A stretch of 8,510 nt of DNA from Acholeplasmatales bacterium (lineage in GTDB: Bacteria > Bacillota_I > Bacilli_A > Acholeplasmatales > Anaeroplasmataceae), in NCBI GenBank assembly GCA_017388605.1, contig JAFPIE010000005.1, forward strand, positions 1 through 8,510, in the 5' to 3' direction. Made by a program: the position numbers and the translations under genes. This document shows, in pieces, positions 5,688 through 8,510 of the stretch. The notes below the pieces were generated by a model, which saw only the letters and a program-made list of their open reading frames with translations, was not told the DNA's origin and did no database searches. Position 1 is the first letter of the stretch; each line of letters starts with the position of its first letter.

Positions 5688-6431
5688 TTAAGCTATTTTA
5701 ATATCTTTTATATTATAAATTGAAAAATAAACTAAAAATAATAGGAGCGAAAATATAAGCGTTATATAGATGCTTTGCATAGAAATATACCCATCTTTAT
5801 AGCATAATATAGGTAATATTTCACCTCCTATATCTTTAATCGCTTGAAAGCTTGTAGTAAGCATATTTTTTACTAAGGATAAAAACAAAATTACCATAGG
5901 AGAAAAGATATTTGGTATTAATACAATAAGAACAATAGATAAGGCAAAATCAAAAAGCATAGAAGAAAAAATATAGGCTATTGTAAGCAAGGCTTTTGAA
6001 TCCATCTTAAAGGTTGGATATAAAAATAAGGGTAATCCATAAAGTAAAACAAATTCAAATAACGCAAGCAATAAAAATAAGATACAGGCAGCTATTATTT
6101 TAGAAATACATAGCATGCTTCTTTTCGTATAGGATAGAAATAACGCATCAAAGGAATTCGATTGAAGCATATAGATAATCGATATTGTTGTAACTAGAAT
6201 ACCATTGAATATAGATAATACAAACAACGATTGCATGAAATATTTCTCATGAAAGCTTGCTGGATTTATTTTATACAAATCCATATCAAAATTAGGATTT
6301 ATAATGATGATTAATGCCAAAATCATAAATAATATAGAAACTAAAAAAATGATAACTGTACTCTTTTGAAATACATAATTTAAATAAAGACTAATTAGAT
6401 TAATCCATTTCCTTCCTTCTTTTCTTCTCAT
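5688..6431 (-). CDS. ABC-2-like permease subunit
   Basis: 247 residues with about six hydrophobic helices near 24-45, 66-89, 108-137, 147-170, 172-191 and 218-240. Between helices 2 and 3 the segment SNSFDALFLSYTKRSMLCISKII matches the style of ABC-2 transporters, where a loop with a 'G/F-D-x-L-L-S' core precedes a basic turn and K-hydrophobic start of the next helix. It should form the membrane channel for the ATPase encoded just before it, with which it overlaps by 32 bases. The start is supported by AAGGAGG at 6441-6447, nine bases upstream. It is the last gene of the cassette; I see no terminator between it and the galK promoter. Substrate unknown. Confidence 0.8.
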   Translation of the reverse strand: MRRKEGRKWINLISLYLNYVFQKSTVIIFLVSILFMILALIIIINPNFDMDLYKINPASFHEKYFMQSLFVLSIFNGILVTTISIIYMLQSNSFDALFLSYTKRSMLCISKIIAACILFLLLALFEFVLLYGLPLFLYPTFKMDSKALLTIAYIFSSMLFDFALSIVLIVLIPNIFSPMVILFLSLVKNMLTTSFQAIKDIGGEILPILCYKDGYISMQSIYITLIFSLLLFLVYFSIYNIKDIKIA

Positions 6432-7005
6432 AGACCATTCCCTCCTTTACCTCAATTACAATTGGATTTAGCTCATTAAAGTAGCTTTTATTATGCAAGG
6501 ATATTAAAACTAATTTATTTTCCTTTAATTTTTCCTTAATTGCGTCTCTAAATACCTTTTTCGCATAATCATCTAAGCCATCCATTGGCTCATCGAATAA
6601 ATAGATATCCGCATCTTGGCTTAATATTTGTAAAAGCCCAAGCTTTTGTAAATTTCCCTTAGATAAATCCCCTATTCTCTTATTGGGGATTTGATATTCC
6701 TTCATTATATTTGCATAGAGCTCATTTTTATCATGCCTATCATAGAAGATTTCATATAAATAATTCTTAACCTTCATAAGCTTAGGCATACTAAATTTAT
6801 CTGGCAAATAGGATATAACACCATCCTTTATAATCTTTCCATCTGTCTTATAAATTAATCCTGCAATAAGCTTTAAAATGGTAGATTTACCACTACCATT
6901 TACTCCCATTAGAATATAAAGATTTCCATTTGTAAACTCTATACTCATATTAGAAAAAACAATATGATCCTTATACTTCTTTTCTAAGGAAACTAAATTA
7001 AGCAT
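6400..7005 (-). CDS. ABC transporter ATP-binding protein
   Basis: 201 residues, short for the class but with all core motifs: Walker A GVNGSGKS (34-41), signature LSKGNLQK (114-121), Walker B IYLFDEP (134-140), D-loop GLDD (143-146) and switch His171 in LISLHNK. A clear Q-loop glutamine is missing: the region reads SYLPDKFS (65-72), as in several BcrA/YtrB-like ATPases that pair with ABC-2 permeases. It would power the permease encoded immediately downstream. Start fixed by a perfect AAGGAGG at 7014-7020. It overlaps the preceding gene by 8 bases. Export or immunity for a secreted product is the likeliest role, by analogy only. Confidence 0.9.
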   Translation of the reverse strand: MLNLVSLEKKYKDHIVFSNMSIEFTNGNLYILMGVNGSGKSTILKLIAGLIYKTDGKIIKDGVISYLPDKFSMPKLMKVKNYLYEIFYDRHDKNELYANIMKEYQIPNKRIGDLSKGNLQKLGLLQILSQDADIYLFDEPMDGLDDYAKKVFRDAIKEKLKENKLVLISLHNKSYFNELNPIVIEVKEGMVYEKKRRKEMD

Positions 7006-7855
7006 AGCTTATTCCTCCTTTTTCCATCATATTCTTGTATTCGTTAAAATCATACATATTCGTCATAAAATCAAAGGTATCTATATAATAGGTTTTTGTA
7101 TCTACTGTGATTACTATATAGCCCATTCGAATTAAATTTATATTTCTATACCCTAAGGGTATAAATAATGTATTGGAGGATAGATGTATGATATTACTTT
7201 CCTCTACATAGCTTGGATTATAGGAATCATATATCTTATTTAAATCACAAATATTATCTAATTTGGTATCAAATAATGCCTTAGATAATATGCCATAACA
7301 AGCATTTCCTATTCTTAGACTACTCATATATTCATAATTCTTAGTAAGAGTTATATTAATTCCAGATAGAATTAAGGATTGATTCATATAGGTATAGGTA
7401 CCATATAAATTCGATATGGATAATAAAGAATAGGATATAGGATTTAATATGGAGAATGCTCCATATTTTAGGGTAAGAATAAATTTTTGATTCTTAATTT
7501 CTAAGATAGATTCCTTACTATAATATTCATCTTCTATCATCTTGGGCATTTTGGCATAGATTCTTATAATAGAATAATCCTTAAAATCAAAGGTATTGCA
7601 CCTTACAGAATCTAAAACAATCGATGTTTGATCAAGCTTTAAGGTATAGATATTTAATTCTGGGTTTTTAATTAAGCTATTCTTATCAAAGGAATAAACA
7701 TCAAAGGAGATTTCTCTTTCACTATCATAGATATATGCCTTCCCCTCAAGGGGTGAATAATATTCATAGGAGGTTATCTTTTCCTTTGAATAAAAAATCA
7801 AAAAGATTGTAGATGCTATAAGCAATAGAAAGGTAATACATATTCCTTTTTTCAT
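6998..7855 (-). CDS. Membrane-anchored extracellular protein of unknown function
   Basis: 285 residues. MKKG followed by a hydrophobic stretch at about 5-22 gives either an uncleaved anchor or a signal peptide; there is no lipobox and no good signal peptidase site, so I favour a single anchor with the rest outside the cell. The remainder is unusually rich in Tyr, Ile, Asn and Ser and looks beta-rich, with no motif I recognise. Its start overlaps the preceding stop as ATGA (4 bases), and its end overlaps the ATPase gene by 8 bases, so it belongs to the same unit as the transporter. It might be an accessory or receptor-like subunit of the transporter, or a partner of the secreted protein encoded before it. 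Confidence 0.8.
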   Translation of the reverse strand: MKKGICITFLLLIASTIFLIFYSKEKITSYEYYSPLEGKAYIYDSEREISFDVYSFDKNSLIKNPELNIYTLKLDQTSIVLDSVRCNTFDFKDYSIIRIYAKMPKMIEDEYYSKESILEIKNQKFILTLKYGAFSILNPISYSLLSISNLYGTYTYMNQSLILSGINITLTKNYEYMSSLRIGNACYGILSKALFDTKLDNICDLNKIYDSYNPSYVEESNIIHLSSNTLFIPLGYRNINLIRMGYIVITVDTKTYYIDTFDFMTNMYDFNEYKNMMEKGGISYA

Positions 7856-8490
7856 ATGCTTCTTTTCTCCATCTTTGAAAATTGACTCTTTAAGGTTACA
7901 AATTCAAATGCCCCAACATACCATCTATTCCACCAATAATAAACGGCACATACCCCATTCGTTAGAGTAATCTCCCCAGTAAGATATACGATTAGCCTTG
8001 AGTCCGGCTCAATCGTAAGCTTCATCGTTCTTTTTTCCTTCACTGAGGTTGTGGTTGTTGTAGAGTAATCAACGGAGGCCTTAGCTGCACATTCGACCTT
8101 AACCTTTTTGATCGTACCACCACCAGATGCCGATAAGGATTCACTCGTTTGGAAGGATACCTTATTATTGGTTTCAATAGAATATTCCAAATTATATTCA
8201 ATTGCAGTCTTCGATGTGTTTTCAACACTATATAGAGTATTGGATATATAAGATCCATCCACTGCCTTATTGTCTATAACAACAACAACATCCATCCAAT
8301 ATCCTCCTTCTGTTTTTCTAACTAATTCCTCATATTCCTCGTGGGTGTAATACCGAATTAACTTCCCACTCGATAGCATAATCTCACTATAGGATAGGTA
8401 ATCTGCGGATTCTGCCGCATGAATATTAATACAGGAGCTAAAATAGAGTGCTCCAAAAATAAGAAATAAAATAATTAATCTTTTTTTCAT
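7852..8490 (-). CDS. Secreted beta-rich protein of unknown function, first gene of the transporter cassette
   Basis: 212 residues. A signal peptide covers about 1-25 with likely cleavage after IHA (before AESADY). The central segment alternates polar and non-polar residues and is rich in Ser and Thr (SFQTSESLSASGGG at 112-125, DYSTTTTTSVKEK at 141-153), followed by MKLTIEPDSRLIVYLTGE (156-173) and an aromatic cluster YYWWNRWYVG (184-193). This layout loosely recalls the membrane-inserting module of aerolysin/ETX-MTX2 pore formers, but I see no decisive motif. I chose ATG 8490 over an in-frame GTG at 8502 because AAGGTGG (8499-8505) sits eight bases before the ATG and includes that GTG. It overlaps the next gene by 4 bases. 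The promoter lies beyond the window. Confidence 0.8.
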   Translation of the reverse strand: MKKRLIILFLIFGALYFSSCINIHAAESADYLSYSEIMLSSGKLIRYYTHEEYEELVRKTEGGYWMDVVVVIDNKAVDGSYISNTLYSVENTSKTAIEYNLEYSIETNNKVSFQTSESLSASGGGTIKKVKVECAAKASVDYSTTTTTSVKEKRTMKLTIEPDSRLIVYLTGEITLTNGVCAVYYWWNRWYVGAFEFVTLKSQFSKMEKRSI

Positions 8491-8498
8491 GTTCTTTT

Positions 8499-8505
8499 CC
8501 ACCTT
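8499..8505 (-). promoter_or_regulatory. Shine-Dalgarno site that decides the secreted-protein start
   Basis: AAGGTGG on the minus strand, one mismatch from AAGGAGG, eight bases before ATG 8490. A GTG inside it opens a reading frame four codons longer, which is therefore unlikely to be the start. Confidence 0.7.
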
Positions 8506-8510
8506 TCATA

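Noticed and set aside
8040..8258. 72-codon minus-strand frame within the secreted-protein gene
   Set aside because: Shadow frame; the main frame has a signal peptide and correct SD.

Overview
The window looks like a low-GC Gram-positive chromosome segment (Bacillota, probably a gut anaerobe). The reasons are AT-rich DNA, strong AAGGAGG-type Shine-Dalgarno (SD) sites, a lipoprotein solute-binding protein with a Gram-positive style lipobox, and tightly packed co-directional genes. The exact lineage cannot be fixed from sequence reading alone. Every gene I accept lies on the minus strand, so transcription runs right to left. I see no RNA genes, CRISPR arrays, insertion sequences or attachment sites.

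Region 1 (8490 to 5688) is a four-gene cassette whose genes overlap by 4, 8 and 32 bases. It encodes a secreted beta-rich protein with a Ser/Thr-rich central segment (no confident family), a Tyr-rich protein with one N-terminal membrane anchor (no family recognised), a compact ABC ATPase, and a six-helix ABC-2-like permease. This is the most AT-rich coding part by eye. I cannot name the system; an export or self-protection unit tied to the secreted protein is the simplest guess.

Region 2 (5509 to 1141) is a galactose/galactan operon: galactokinase, an unassigned 600-residue protein with a deacetylase-like N-terminal half and beta-rich C-terminal half, an 86-residue zinc-ribbon protein, and an intracellular GH53 endo-beta-1,4-galactanase. 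It has a clear promoter, an inverted repeat at the expected start of transcription, and a 12-bp-stem terminator after the galactanase gene. The last three genes are translationally coupled.

Region 3 (1140 to 722) is a 419-base regulatory stretch with no credible gene. It holds the upstream operon's terminator, two diverged copies of a T/A-tract array, a perfect inverted repeat, an extended -10 promoter and a cre-like site.

Region 4 (721 to 1) is the first 240 codons of a sugar ABC-transporter substrate-binding lipoprotein; it runs off the left edge, where the permease genes would be expected.

Regions 2 to 4 make a coherent pathway. The lipoprotein would capture galacto-oligosaccharides, the cytoplasmic galactanase would shorten them, and galactokinase would phosphorylate released galactose. 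The enzyme that turns short oligomers into galactose is not recognisable here, and the 600-residue protein is a candidate for that or another sugar-modifying step. A 12-bp box (ATTAAAATGACC-like) lies upstream of the -35 at both galK and the binding-protein gene, suggesting one shared regulator.
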